Of a DNA stretch of 64,000 nt, positions 1-12,100 are shown one piece after another; position 1 is the first letter of the stretch, and each line of letters begins with the position of its first letter. Made by a program: the position numbers and the translations under genes. This DNA comes from Acanthococcus lagerstroemiae (lineage: Eukaryota; Arthropoda; Insecta; Hemiptera; Eriococcidae), in assembly GCA_031841125.1 (NCBI GenBank), contig CM063109.1:34848038-34912037 (forward strand), read 5' to 3'. The notes beneath the pieces are model-generated. The model made no database searches and was not told the DNA's origin. It saw only the letters and a list, made by a program, of their open reading frames with translations.

Positions 1-265
1 CCTTGACAGTTGTAATGTAGAATTTTGAGGGGTGGGCTAACCTTCTTCTCTTCCACTTCCTCTTTTTTAACTTTTAGCCAAAGTTTATTTTTGTTCCCTA
101 TTGGCGATGAATTCGTGCAGGCTTCATCTTCCGCGATGTCTGCCACCTGTCTTGGAAGACTCGATCCGTTTTCACCCATTTTTGTCCTTTCTCTCTGATT
201 TTTGGAGTCCCCTGGGGCATTCGACGTCTATTCCTATTCCCCCACACTTACCGGCTATTTCGCGC

Positions 266-1081
266 TCATTTGCTGCGATTGGTTCGGCGATGATCCGATA
301 CTTTTCGCAAATTTTGATTTTGACCGTTCTGCTTCGGACTGGGTTCGCAGCTTTTGGTTCTTTTTGTCGGCTCTTGGTTCGGGTTTCTGTTTACATCAGC
401 TGGGCTTCTCGACTGTAGGTCCTTTTTCTTGCTGGGTTCTCTTTCCGTGTCCTTCAGCTCTGTAATTCTTCTTTTTAGCTGTCCTTCTGCCTTTCTTACG
501 AACACTTTTCCATCACGGCACCACACGAACTGAAACAGACCAGATCCCTTTGCTTTTTGGCTTCGTTCAAAATCTCCACTGTGTCCCGATTGACAATGAG
601 GCCAGTTGTGAGTGCATTTGTGAACCTCACTCAGTAATCGCACTAATAATGCCGAGTGATCCACTTCGCATTCACTATTTTAAAATGATGAGATGTTGAA
701 CACTCAACAAAAAAATGTGAGTGGCCGAAAGTCTCAAAACGGTAGTGGTTTGTGATATGTTTTGTGAGTGCTCTCCAAATTGTCAATCGGGGTGTGCCGG
801 GAGGGGTTTGTCTATTTTGCGTTCAGTTTAGACCTCTTTGCACCATCCACCAGAGCCCTCTTGATACAGAGGTTATTCAGCTTGGCTATTATTGGTGGCA
901 TATTGTTTCTCGCTAGCAATCTGCGCACTGCACAGACATGAAAATCTTGAATTGTGATTTTCATTTTACTGCCAATTCCCTTGACAGGCTCATATAAATT
1001 TTCTTCTTTGTCATAGCATATACCTCTTATTACATTAAACATTTTGCTGTATTGTTCGATGTCGCACAATGTTTCCTTCAT
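266..1081 (-). pseudogene. Non-LTR retrotransposon ORF1 remnant (FP25K-like protein)
   Basis: Two minus-strand open pieces look like the halves of the FP25K-like ORF1 protein that many insect Jockey/CR1-type LINEs encode. The upstream piece (1081-812) reads like the RNA-binding middle domain, with IIAKLNNLCIKRAL near its end. The downstream piece (664-266) contains LFQFVWCRDGKVFVRKAEG, the typical C-terminal block of that family. The roughly 150 bases between them hold stops in all frames I checked. Near 580 the family-like stretch VEILNEAKKQRD sits in another frame from the FVWCRDG block, so there is at least one frameshift as well. In life this protein would bind the LINE RNA. No endonuclease or RT follows downstream on the minus strand within the window. 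It could also be a captured baculovirus FP-like gene, but the LINE explanation is simpler. Confidence 0.6.
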
Positions 1082-1124
1082 GTGCTTACTTTCATTTGTC
1101 AGGTTCTTGATCTGTGCCGTATTA

Positions 1125-1255
1125 TTTTCGGATTTTTTTTTTTAGTCAATACAAAAAAAATTGATACTTGGAAATTTTGAGTTGAATGAGTTGGAAATTT
1201 AACAATTCCCCCCCCCCCTCAAGAAAAACTCTGCTACGTTTCTGGCCAACCTCGC
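1125..1255 (+). repeat. Dispersed repeat, copy 1 (T-run plus CTCAAGAAAAACTCTGCTACG end)
   Basis: A T-run is followed by TCAATACAAA, TTGATACTTGGAAATTTTGA, a C-run and a CTGCTACGTTTCTGG end. The same order of motifs recurs at 8110-8240 (plus) and inverted at 24255-24375. At 8030-8240 it is the right half of a MITE with a near-perfect 8-bp target duplication, so this copy is probably a truncated relative. Confidence 0.5.
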
Positions 1256-1989
1256 AATCAACTGTTAATCGGCTGGCTAAAAAGAAAAATGTAAGTAACT
1301 AGCTTCAAGAGACTCTGTTAAGAAGTGAAGACTTATTAAGACTTATCTTTACCAAGACTTGCTTACGACTAAGGAAATACCGAAGCGACTTCTTTCAACA
1401 GGGTGCACGAGGGAGAATCCTAATTTTTGTAACTCAAAATGTTAATTTAGTAATTGAAGAAATGTGGAAAGAGATACGGGAAAAGTCCGCTTTTTAGTAT
1501 CTTTCAACTGAGGGGCAAGAAAATTCTATTTGAAGAGTTTCTCAAAGTTTCATCTTTGAGCCTCCTCTTCCGTGACCGGGACCACTAAAAATTCTGTAAA
1601 TTTAACGAGAGCCATTTAAATCGATCGATTTCCGATTTCTAACTTGAGAAAAAATTGCAAGTTTTTTTCTGATTTAGTTTATTATTATTGTTGCGAAATC
1701 AACCGCGCCACCCTGTATTTTCTAAATTGAAAACTGGAAAGAAAGAGGAAAAAATTGAAGAAAGCAGTAACGATATATGTAATTTTTTTTTCAAAGTGAC
1801 GAAACAGACTCGTTTACTATTTTTGGTTTTATGTTTGTACAGTCAAAATCTCAGCCTTCTATACTTTTTTATACAGAGTTATTGACGTATGCCAACTGAA
1901 ATTTTAAAATGGCTTTCCTGAGAAAAGAGCTTTTTTGAGGTGCAACTGTTACTCAGAGGTAATCATAATTGTGCCAACTTATATTTGAA

Positions 1990-2216
1990 GGGTACAGAAT
2001 CAAAGCTCGCATTTGCCATTTTACTTCAAGTGCGCAAATAGGTAAAATACTGTACACGGGTGCAGGAATATCTTTGCTGCGCCTGTGAACGTGGAGTATG
2101 TTATACATGTCACACATTCACAGGCGCAGCAAAGATATTCCTGCACCCGTGTACAGTATTTTGCCTATCTGCGCCCTTGAAGTAAAATGGCAAATGTGAG
2201 TTTTGATTCTTTACCC
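1990..2216. repeat. Near-perfect 227-bp palindrome (100-bp arms, 27-bp loop)
   Basis: Bases 1990-2089 are the reverse complement of 2117-2216 with about six mismatches by eye, and the inner ~45 bases of each arm match perfectly. The loop is 2090-2116. No protein is supported. It is most likely a foldback-type MITE or a palindromic insertion, and transcription through it would give a long hairpin RNA. Confidence 0.8.
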
Positions 2217-3450
2217 TCCATTTGTGCATACTGCTGGACGATAAATTGTATCTGGGAACCATTTTAGTCGTTATTCTTTTTTTGCAGTAGCTCTGCATCA
2301 TAATTGTAACATTTGCATGCATCTAAAAATTGTTAAATACCGGCGCTCTAGCTCGATTCTGCCATAACGAGGTAGAAATAAAACGTCTTCGTATCAACAC
2401 GAAATAATTATTACATTTTATTAACACATTATATTACACGGTGAAATTTACGAAGCTAACGATAAAAAATCGCTCGTAACTTTCAATTTCGTTTTATAAC
2501 TGTCGAAAATTTACGCGTATTTTTCATCTTCCTCTGCTCGCGCCAACTTTTTTTTTCGTATTTTTTTCACGGTTTATTAAATTTCGTCTCGTTGCATTAC
2601 TCCGTATCTATCTCCGCCTTTGTGTAATTTTTCTTCATTTCGCGTTTTATGTACCCGGGTAGAGTTCAAAGCAGGGTGAAAAAAAAAGAGTAGGCTGTAT
2701 ACGACTGTAGCTAGTACATACTACATAGGAACCGAGAGCGTGTATTTTGCTCTCAGTTTTAAAATAATTTATCTTTGCGAGGTGTCGTCGATCCGACCAT
2801 CTTCTCGGTCTCTCCCTCATTCCAGATTTTCCGTTTTCTCTAGTCTTTGTCCAGCTTCGATAATGTGCCCTCGACTGTGTTCACGATTGGCCGGCTTGGA
2901 AATGTACTCTTAATCGGGTTCTTCAAAAGACACCTCGACTTATTCGCGGTCCGAGGTGAAGTAAATATTGCCGATTCTGCGATTACAATTGGCCTGTATT
3001 ATACATGAATATAATCCATATTATATTATATTACATTATATTACCTATATTATATTTAATTGGCCCTTGATATTGGGCCATAGGCCCTCCTCGATCTGGC
3101 CCATTCAAAGCAGGCGAATGAAGAGTGTTGAGGCAGTCAGTTTAAATCTATTTTTTCCTGATTCAAACATAGTCGAATGTCCCTACCCTCCTATCATATC
3201 TACGCTAGAAGCCTTTCATTTTGGTAATTGTTACTGAGATTCAGCTGAAAATATGACGTATATGTCCTTCTGCTCAAAATTACCTAAAATCAAATAATTG
3301 GACGAGTTATTTAGCCTTGATGATGACATATTCCCTAGTCACTCGACTAGTATTTATGCTCTTTCCAACGATACTAATATCTCATTTTGTCAACAAATGT
3401 CGCTTGGGCGGTTCTTGCTTAACAGCGTCCAGTTAGCATTTTGGCACTGA
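2217..3450. other. No gene seen; AT-rich spacer with a short ATATT run
   Basis: No ORF here resembles a known family. The only structure noted is a TATAT/TTATA-type low-complexity stretch at about 3014-3060. Confidence 0.5.
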
Positions 3451-3458
3451 GCTACAGA

Positions 3459-3620
3459 CAGGGCTGCTTAGCCAATCGGAAGGGCTAAAAATTGACAATT
3501 CCAAACGATTGGCTTCGGCTAACAGCTAACGTGGTCTCATTAGCTCGGTTATAGTTAGCTAATTTGGGCCAAGGTCAATCGGCTAGCGGCTAAAAGCTTC
3601 GGCTTAGCTACAGAGCCCTG
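3459..3620. mobile_element. hAT-type MITE with perfect 8-bp TSD (GCTACAGA)
   Basis: The element starts CAGGGCTGCTTAGCC and ends GGCTTAGCTACAGAGCCCTG, so the termini are inverted CAGGGCT/AGCCCTG. It is flanked on both sides by GCTACAGA (3451-3458 and 3621-3628). An 8-bp duplication with CAGGG ends is the hAT signature. At 162 bp it is non-autonomous, with internal GGCTAA-rich subrepeats. Confidence 0.88.
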
Positions 3621-3699
3621 GCTACAGACAACAGAAGTTGTATGCGAACATCCTCGACCAATGGTAGATTGAAAATTACGTGGGTACTTACTGCTGAGT

Positions 3700-3885
3700 T
3701 ACTGAAAGTTAGAAGTCAAAATTCAGATTATTGGATTTTGGATTTAAAATCCCAATTTTTCTGAAAATTGAGAGGATTTAGGATTTTGGATTTGAAATTC
3801 TTGTCTAAGAAGGATTTGAGACTTTGAATTCAAATCCTTTTTTTACCAGGATTTTGGATTTAAATCTTGGAATTCCCGGATTTAG
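3700..3885 (+). repeat. Low-complexity GGATTTTGGATTT-type repeat
   Basis: Several imperfect copies of GGATTTTGGATTTRAAAT lie in tandem. No coding sense is visible. Confidence 0.45.
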
Positions 3886-3889
3886 CCCA

Positions 3890-5815
3890 TCCTCTTATTT
3901 ATTATCCTTGCTAGAATTTTGATGCGTGGAAACTGATACGATAATCTTCACATTTCTTGCTTCTACTTTTTTGGGGATCATAATTAACCTGATTTTCTGG
4001 AAATCTGTTGGCATTTCTCCTTCCTCATACATTTTGCAAATTAAATCGTATACATTTTTTAAAACCACTTCTCCTGCATTCCTCAATAACTTACTAACAA
4101 TTTTAGCAACCCGTTCTGCTTTACCTACTTTCATTTATTTAAGAGCTTTATCAAATTCCGATCTCAAAATAAGATTTTCTCTTTCTTCGTCCTCCACAGT
4201 AACTTTTTTTTTCATACATTTACTAATACCTGCTACATTCTGATACAGTTTTTCAACATATCTAACTCATCTTTTTACTTTGTCTTTTTTAGAATCTAAT
4301 AATTTTACTTTTTCATTGGTTAACTCACTTGTTCTTGCTCCAAAATATTTTTTTACTTAATTACATGTATGCCCGATTAGTTTTTCCTGCTTTCATTTGC
4401 TTCTCAATTAATCCATTTTTTTTTTGGCTTTCCTTAGAGGTGGCAGAACTATCGATAGTTATCGATAAGAGGGCTCTCAATAACTATCAATAGTGACGAC
4501 AGGCTTATCGATAGTTATTGATAATATAATGAAGATTAACTTGTACCATATTTACACAAGACTGACTGAAAAAAAGGACCTAAAATTCTCTTGAAACAGA
4601 ACCTTTTTATGAAATACTTTTAAGGAAATATGGGACAATTTCCTAGAGCAGAGAGCAGCGTGAATCCTGGCTGTAAATTCTCTTGCTGTTGCCTTACAGT
4701 TGATAAGGTAGAGTGTTGATTGTGACTGATAGGAATCTGAATGAAATGGAATGGAAATATGGATGTGGAATGACATTACCAGCGACTGTGCAATCTGCAA
4801 TGAAACATGATTGTGAACAGTTATTTCTTTGTTCTAAACTCGTGTCCTGATAGTTGTTTGTTAGTTTGTTTTGTTACTCCTCTGTTAGTACCAGTTAGGG
4901 GTTCCTTCAGGGTGGACAAACTCGCGGGCAGGGAATACCATGAATACCATTACTGACCGACGATCACGTTTAGACCCGACTGTGGTCGAAAAATTGATTT
5001 TTTAAAGAGAAAATTATAATTTTATTCCGAAATAAATTCATTGTGGATTTATTTTTTAAAATGAAAATAATATTTACTGGAAACAAAACTGATATCTCTG
5101 GAGAGTGGACAGAGAACTGAAATTGCAACCAAGTTAACTTAAATACTGCATAAAACTCCAACGGCAATTTGCGAGATTGATTTGTGAATTAGAACAAAAA
5201 CAGAGGTATTTCTAAGGTGTGCAGGCCATGTAGGACCTCTAGTAACAGATACAGAGTTTTGTGATGATAGCTATAAGCACAAACCAGTGTTCTGTGTATT
5301 AGAAAACTAATCTATTGCAGTTTATAGAAATATAGATTTTTTTGTAGAATGCAAAACTATTGATAGCAAAATGTTCGATAGTTGCCACGCCTAGCTTTCC
5401 TACATTCTCTTTTTATTTGATTTCTTAAAGCCTTCTTTTTGTCCTTACTTTCTCTATCGTTTGCTTGTTTATAGTTTCTTCTTTCTTCCATTCATTTTCG
5501 TATCTTATTTTCCATCTGTAGTTTTCTCCTTTCTACTATTTGAGTATCTAATTTCTTTCTTGTTGTCATTACTTTCTTTAGTGCTGTCCACTCCCCTTCA
5601 ATATCATTTCCTTTCTGTGATTTACAAAGTTCTTTCTTCATTTATTTTTCATATTCTTCTCTTTTCTTTACCTCTTTCAATAACTCTAAATTCCATTTTG
5701 CTTTTACCTTCTTCTTATTCATCTTCTTAAATTTAAACGTACATTTCATTATTACTAAATTGTGATCACTATCTACATCCGCCACAGTCCATGTTGTAGT
5801 CATGCGGGCCACGAA
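3890..5815 (-). pseudogene. RTE-like LINE fragment, endonuclease end to RT start, split by a hAT element
   Basis: Read on the minus strand, 5815 to 5402 encodes the end of an apurinic-type endonuclease (SDHNLV motif, then KWNLELLKEVKKREEYEK) and the following linker. The piece 4434 to 3890 encodes the start of the RT domain (KAERVAKIVSKLLRNAGEVV..., LIMIPKK, then after a frameshift EDYRISFHASKILARIINKR). The same order is seen in the copy at 45417-47190. Bases 4435-5393 are a younger hAT-type insertion with an 8-bp target duplication. Stops and frameshifts make the fragment dead. The catalytic RT motifs and the 3' end are absent, so both ends are truncated. Confidence 0.72.
4435..5393. mobile_element. 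Non-autonomous hAT-type element, 959 bp, TSD GCTTTCCT
   Basis: The termini are TAGAGGTGGCAGAACTATCG and CGATAGTTGCCACGCCTA, forming an imperfect inverted repeat. The perfect 8-bp duplication GCTTTCCT flanks it (4427-4434; 5394-5401). Cut-and-splice of the duplication rejoins the surrounding LINE sequence, which confirms the boundaries. The interior holds ATCGATA-rich subterminal motifs and no transposase ORF. Confidence 0.88.
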
Positions 5816-6556
5816 AAAGACACTTTATTTTAACCAAACATCATATGTGTGATAGGGAGCAGCACTATGCGCATGAGAAAAGAGTAGGGGAAACAACAAG
5901 ATAGATACACGTTCCCACACTCGTTTTAGTCTAGTGATTTTTCATATCGATACTATCGATAAGTTCATCGCCAATATATCGATGTTTTCTCCACTGGTTC
6001 AAAAAAAGCTGCAAGAGCGCTAATTTAGTGTAATAATTCTACCATCTAAAGAATGGGATCTTTGGAATAACAAATGTGAGTGTGTGAAACTGGTGATGAT
6101 GACACTCTACTCACAAGCACAAGTGTAGCTGGTGAAGATAGTTCTCATTTTTTATCAGCAAAAGGATGTAGGTATCTCCATTTATGGCAATATCTAAAGA
6201 ACGTCTAAAGAACAAATGTATTTACTAGACAATTCATTTTGCTATCAAATTCTGCTTTAAAAAGTGACACGGGAATGCTCATCATTTACCATTTCAAAAG
6301 TCTTAATTCTCTTGAAACTTGAATTTCTTCTCGGTTCTCTGGATCTCTGCTTCCCTGACCTCTGATAGCCGATAACTTGATAATTCTGTACTCTGTACCT
6401 TACCCACGGGCTAAAGCACATTGCACGATTGACCCGATTTAACGATTCATGACTGCACATTGAACTTTTGGAAGATTCGTGCCGCCGGCGTGCACCTTTT
6501 TACTCTTGAAAATTGGTAAGATTAAAAGATTGAACGATCTTTGATATTTATTAATA

Positions 6557-7139
6557 TGTGGCAGTTTCTATAAAAAGGGATAACTTTGTCGATCCGACGA
6601 ATTTTAAATTGGGAACAGTACGTAATGAGCTATCGGCGAGATTTGTAGCGATTTTTATTCCGGAGATACAAGCAGTCAAAGATGAGTGTAACGAGAACGC
6701 GCGAAAACATGTTTTTGAGGAAAAAAACATTCAAAATTAGACACATCTTTTTCCCCCACTCCTTCAAGCGGCCATAACTCACCGCGGAATCACGTTACCA
6801 GCCTCGACGAGGGCTTGTTGGAAAGGTAATTTTTCGCTCTTCTGCGTGGTAACAATTCAGAACATCGGGTTTATTCGTGAGCTCCGGAAAACCACGAAGA
6901 AGCGAACTTAGACATTCGCATTCTTTTCTCATCCTCTTTCATAATTCCTTCTGTCTCTCTCCCTCTTCTGTCTCGTGCGCGTAAATTTTGTCTCTTCGTT
7001 ATTGCAATGTTTTTTGTATAGAAATCAACCAGAATCTCAAAATTGATTTTTCGACCAAAAGATTTTGTTTTTCTTTTTTCGCGTTTTCTGAGACTTTGAT
7101 CAATCGACAAAGTTACCCCTTTTTATAGAAACTGCCACA
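6557..7139. mobile_element. Long-TIR MITE, 583 bp, probable TA target duplication
   Basis: The left end, TGTGGCAGTTTCTATAAAAA continuing to about 6593, is repeated inverted at 7098-7139 (ends in CTGCCACA). The dinucleotide TA lies on both sides. That fits a Tc1/mariner-type derivative. The two ORF-like stretches inside (6558-6740 plus, 6871-7110 minus) look like chance frames. Confidence 0.7.
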
Positions 7140-8029
7140 TATTTAGTAATTCATATCGATATTTTCGATACGTTAGAATTAGAAATATCGATAAATTCAA
7201 AACGTGGCCAGCGGAAGGTTACCAATTACCATAACTCAAAAATCCAACCCGTAACCATAACTGATCACCAGCAACCAGGAAAGTGGTCAACATCCTTAGT
7301 CTCGAGCTACTCGTATGTGTGCCCTACATCCAAACCAAAAATATCAGCTAAATTTCTTGCAAGTGGATTTCACTTTTTCGCTGATATCGCTTCCCTTGAA
7401 AAGATTCCTGACTAACAGCTAGTATATTGTAGTGAGTACACCTTTACATATACCTACGTTCGAACCAAAAACTCCGTTCCTCTGTTCCACTTCACCTTTA
7501 TCATTATGTAAAACAGTTTGAACTTTTTCTCTGTAAGCGCATTACTCACTCGAACGCACCGACTGAAAACTGGCGTCGGGAATTTGGTGGAAAGAGAAAA
7601 ATGCACAGATTTTCACCGCACCCCATATAAAACGGTACTCACCAATCACTCCAGTTGATAGCGGAATTTCCACGTTCGCCGAACATTTAGAAAACTTTAC
7701 CAGCGTTTTTATCTGAACTTTTTCCTGCGTTTCCCGATTAAAAAAAAAAAAATCAATGCACGTTGGCGAGAGGAGAATAAAACTAATGTCGAACGCGTAA
7801 AAATGCATAAAACCCGAAGTTAGTTTTGTTCGTTTCCAGTCAATTCACGCTAAACCGCGAATTACGAATACAGGGAAACGGGAGCGCAAAATTGCAGAAC
7901 AGCGGTGCCAAAAATGGCTTTAAAAGTCGCATGACGACGGAATACAAATTAAACTAAGAATGCAAACGCTTGCTGTGCCGTGACGTGACGTGCAACTACG
8001 CGGTTGTGGACGAATTCGACACATGTGTG

Positions 8030-8240
8030 TAGGGACGTAAATAAGGGAGGCATGAAAGGGGGCAGCTTAATCCCCAAACCTCCGCCGGAGTTGGGAAATT
8101 TTTGTCATGTTTTTTTTTTTTTTTTTTTTTTTTAGCCAATACAAACAAATTTTGATACTTGGGAATTTTGACTTATGTCAGTGGGGAATTGAACAATTTT
8201 TGCCCCTCCAGAAAAACCTTTTCGCTGCGTCCCGTCCCTA
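8030..8240. mobile_element. hAT-like MITE, 211 bp, TAGGGACG...CGTCCCTA
   Basis: Inverted termini TAGGGACG and CGTCCCTA are flanked by CATGTGTG (8022-8029) and CATGTGTT (8241-8248), a 7-of-8 match. The right half contains the dispersed repeat also found near 1125 and 24255. Confidence 0.75.
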
Positions 8241-8350
8241 CATGTGTTGAGAGTATGAGAGAAGAGATACTGAAATCATAAAACACTGAAAACAGTGTTA
8301 AGAGACTTAACGAAATAACAAAATGACAACTGAATTTGCAAAATTTTGTC

Positions 8351-8504
8351 GTACCGATCAGCTGGGGTAATATCGGACACCGGCAGTAATATCGCCCACT
8401 CATGACGTATTTACTGATAAGATAACGATGCTAGCGTTCCTACAACAAGTCATGAGTGGCCGATATTATCACCCGTTTCCGATATTACCCCAGTTGACGG
8501 TATG
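8351..8504. repeat. Imperfect inverted repeat around GGGGTAATATCGG
   Basis: GTACCGATCAGCTGGGGTAA and the following ~35 bases reappear inverted as far as 8504. Arms are about 55 bases and the loop about 45. It is probably a short palindromic MITE; no target duplication could be assigned. Confidence 0.65.
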
Positions 8505-8619
8505 ATAAAACAACCCGGATTTAACGAAAAAGTGAATCCAATGACAAAAAGAAATGACAAAAACAATTAAGTTATCCCATTTCATCAACAATTAAATGAT
8601 GAACTATCCTAAACGACAT

Positions 8620-8783
8620 ATTAATCGATAATAATAATAATAATAAATAATAATAATAAAGTATATTTTAATTCCCTCTGTCACAGCCGGTTGGCCAATT
8701 ATGACACAGGGAATAATGACAAAGAAAAAAATAAAATAAAAAACAGATAAAAAAATTGAACTAAAAATAAAACAGACAAGACT

Positions 8784-8815
<32 letters not shown>

Positions 8816-8830
8816 CAGAAAAAAAAACAG
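8620..8830 (-). repeat. LINE 3' tail (minus) with ATT/ATAA microsatellite and A-runs
   Basis: On the minus strand the sequence TGTCATAATTGGCC, GGCTGTGACAGAGGGAATT is followed by an (ATT)n run. The same motif order (TCGTAATTGGCC, GGCTGTGACCAGAGGGCTTC, then ATAA repeats) occurs at 15190-15290 on the plus strand. This is how many insect LINE 3' UTRs end. The body of the element is not recognisable here. Confidence 0.5.
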
Positions 8831-9002
8831 GGCCGACAAACGAAAAACGAAACGACGAAACGATAACGAACGACTAACAAAATTAATAAAGAAAACGGGA
8901 AAAAAATTTTCTGGTAATTGAATGCGTCCATAGAAAAGGGGCTAGGCCTTTTTTCAATAAATGGTGTAGTTCGATTCGACAGGTCAAGAACACTATAGAA
9001 TA

Positions 9003-9159
9003 CAGGGCCGTACCGACGGGGAGGGTTTTAGGGGTTCAAACCCCTCCCATTAGCCTAAAAAAAACACGAAAAAAAAAACGATGGGTTGAGACGGAGAGGA
9101 AGGTGGACCGGTAACTGAGCCCCACCCCCCTTCTTACTTAAATCCTGGGTACGGCCCTG
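9003..9159. mobile_element. MITE with CAGGGCCGTACC termini, copy 1
   Basis: Inverted ends CAGGGCCGTACC and GGTACGGCCCTG bound 157 bases. The interior GATGGGTTGAGACGGAGAGG is shared with the copy at 9633-9887. CAGGG ends suggest hAT, but I see no target duplication. Confidence 0.7.
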
Positions 9160-9632
9160 ATAACAATAATAATAATAATATAATAAAAAGTTCAACACTT
9201 GGTAATTTTGCCAACTTCAGATTGATTTTGGATTTTGCCAATCGATGAACATTTTTGAAATCTCAAACCAAAAATAAAAAAACAAAAAATAGGTGTACAC
9301 TTTTAAAATGTTTTCCAATAATAAAGAATCGACTTTCTTGAATTGGCCAATTTAGCAAGACGTTTTGAAGGGAAAATTCCCCCCCCCCTCCAAGCGCGGA
9401 AAAACCTTGAAAAGGACTGATTTTTTTCAGTTTGAATGGACGAAACCCTAAACATCACTTTATTCACCCTGTTCACCATTTGAAATAATATGGTTTTGTT
9501 TGAAAAATTTCAACTTATTTCCCCTTTTCCCTTAAACAACTTTACTGAGACCAATTACGAAAATTATTTATTGAAATTTCTCGTATGTTATTTAGAATAT
9601 TTCAAAAATGTACCTAGTTCATCGGAAAAGTG

Positions 9633-9887
9633 CAGGGCCGTAACCCCCACCCCACATGGCCAAAAAAAAACCACGATAAAAATGGGTTTGAGACGGAGAG
9701 GAGGATGGATTTGTCACATTTTTTGTAAAAAGTATGAAAATTAGTTTTTAAAAATGTTGAGATTTTTGCCATATACATGCACGCAATTGGATAAATTTGG
9801 GATATTTGTGACCCCCCCCCCCCACCAAGAAAAAAATTCATCTTAATCGAAAAACACCCCCTTACTTAAATTTTGGGTACGGCCCTG
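9633..9887. mobile_element. MITE with CAGGGCCGTA termini, copy 2
   Basis: It has the same termini and interior block as the copy at 9003-9159, but is 255 bases long because of about 100 extra bases including a C-run. No clear target duplication. Confidence 0.68.
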
Positions 9888-10204
9888 GCTACCTGAGATT
9901 ATTTTTGAAGGGTAAGGATGTATAATATCTTGACAGTGGGCAACGCGTAAAGCCTACAATTTGATACCCATCTTAAACCTGTCAATGTTTCTCTATTTTC
10001 ACCCCCTCCCCTGCTCCAGTATCAATACATTGATATTCACAGTAACTGAAAATCAACGTCTAGAAAGGATTTTGCGACTTTCAAAACCTGAGAAACAACA
10101 CTCATCCATTCAAATCATTCGATATTTGAGCGTGAGAAATGCTAACTGATCTAAATGCCAAAAACGAGGTTACGTGTTTTCTCTTCTTTGCTCTTCTCAT
10201 TTCC

Positions 10205-10443
10205 AGTTCAGTTCACGGTTCAGTAGTCCTGAGATTCGCCCTTTCAAACATTACTTCAGAGGCATCGGAGAGGCTGTTAGGACTGTCTTAGCCCTCTTCC
10301 CTTCTGGCCGAAAAACCGGCCTAGGTCGGAAATTCTGGTCGGAAATTCTGGCGAGTTGCTGCTCGGGCTCGAACCCGGGACCTCCGGATTCTGAGACCAA
10401 CGCGCTATCCACTCGGCCAACCAGACCTCACCTAGGGAGGCCT
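10205..10443 (-). mobile_element. tRNA-derived SINE (minus strand)
   Basis: Read on the minus strand, the head is GTCTGGTTGGCCGAGTGGAT (A box TGGCCGAGTGG), followed about 40 bases later by the B box GGTTCGAGCCC. The body contains GACCTAGGCCGGTTTTT, GAAGAGGGCTAAGACAG and TAACAGCCTC, matching the plus-strand copy at 23205-23471 almost block for block. The A box resembles Ser/Leu-type tRNAs. The A and B boxes would form an internal RNA polymerase III promoter. An internal duplication (GGTCGGAAATTCT twice) is special to this copy. Confidence 0.82.
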
Positions 10444-10533
10444 GATAAACATTTTTACTCTACTACTAAACGTTCTTTCGCTCGCATAATTTTTAAATTT
10501 TTTGAGAATCTTTCAAAGGATTTGCGGGGCTGA

Positions 10534-12100
10534 TCCAATCAAGCCCCCTATTTACGCCCATGTTACTTACATTAGAAAAGTTCGGTGTATCGTTTACAGA
10601 ATGAAGTTATTCTCGATTTTTCTGAAATTTCGACTGTATCATCAGTTTTTAACCCCCTCCCCCACCACCCACCCATATTAGGATTGAATTTCCCACAGAC
10701 AAGAAGCAAGAAAAAGGTCAGTTCTTAGATTTTTGAACTGTCCCCCTCTCATGATTCCTTTCTGGCGTCTTCGATCAGTACTGACTTCTTACTTAGTTAC
10801 GGACGAATACCAAGTTCATCACTCATCACTACGTCAATCTCATCAAATTTTCAATCTTCGAGCGTACCGACCTCGCTTTCCGACTATGTTATTACTCGCG
10901 AATCGTATATGTAGTAATTCTATTCTTTCGTTCTCAATCCATTAACACTGGGATGTATTCGAGTTCGCCTCACATGACCACAAAATCAAATCACAATGTG
11001 CGATTACGAAGAAACGAAATGTAATTTGTTCCAAATTATAATTTGTTCCGGTTACGCATTTCAATCTAATTTTTAGCGCCATACGATGGTGTGTTTTCTG
11101 TCAACAAAGACAAATTTATGTTTCATTCCATAATCCGTATAAATTATTAGCCCTTGAAGTACATCGGTACCGAACGGTTTTGGGAATGGCAGGTCAGAAA
11201 CGTTGTCAATATCAGTTCAAAAAACAAAATGAGGCGCCCTGTCATCGCTAACAGTTATCAAAGTGTTCTCCCATGAGTTTCTCAGTTTGCGGTTCCATGC
11301 GTCATCTCAGCAATTAAGGAAAATATACAGCCCGGTGTGACAGGTGAATTGGCCTAAGACGATTTTTTCAAATTTTCCCTCGGTCCTCTATTTGCAGTGG
11401 TAAGAAAAAATTCAGAACCCATCGTTGCAATCCCATTCCCTTCCAGAGGGATGTGACTTTGAAATGTATGATGTAACCAATTTCAACTCAACCTTGTGCA
11501 TTTTTTGGTTGAATGGTACGAAATTTACCGTGTGAGTAAAATTTAAGATGCCTTGATAAGAAAATGTCCTCAGTCTGGATTATCTAGAGAGACCTGAATT
11601 TTTTCATGTTCAAAAGGCTTACTTCTAGAGATTCAGCTAGCTCTCCTTGCAGTCTGAAGAAAAAAAATCAAAATTTACTGAATTTGCGTAGCTATTACAT
11701 TATTACCTAGCCTACAATTTTGACATGTTATTCGTATGGTCATCAAACCCACTTTGTACCATCTTGAATTTTATTTATTTATTTTAGACAGCAGACTCCT
11801 CCCAAAGTATTAGTTCCTTAGGACACTATATTGAGTCGTGTCTACCAGTCTACCAGTCCTCACATGTTAAGGTTTTCTGGTTGTTTGAAATTTACGCATT
11901 TTATTCTGAGGTTTTATAACCTAATAATCTGAATCCACGAAATGGGCAGTTACTACTTTTTAAAGCAGTAATTGCATTATTTGGGCCGTTTTTGACTTGA
12001 GATGATACACATCTTCCGATTTTGTTTTCCAAAATTTTGTGTGAATATTGGCTATAGCCTCCCATCAAAGTACGAAATCCATCGCCTTATTCATTCACAA
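10534..12100. other. No gene seen
   Basis: AT-rich spacer. I found no ORF with family resemblance, no clear inverted repeat and no tandem repeat. Confidence 0.4.

Noticed and set aside
8630..8660. CRISPR-like or regulatory meaning of the ATAA repeats
   Set aside because: A plain microsatellite attached to a LINE tail; the sequence is eukaryotic.
9003..9887. The two CAGGGCCGTA MITEs as ends of one larger element
   Set aside because: Each has its own pair of inverted termini and a shared interior, so they are two copies.
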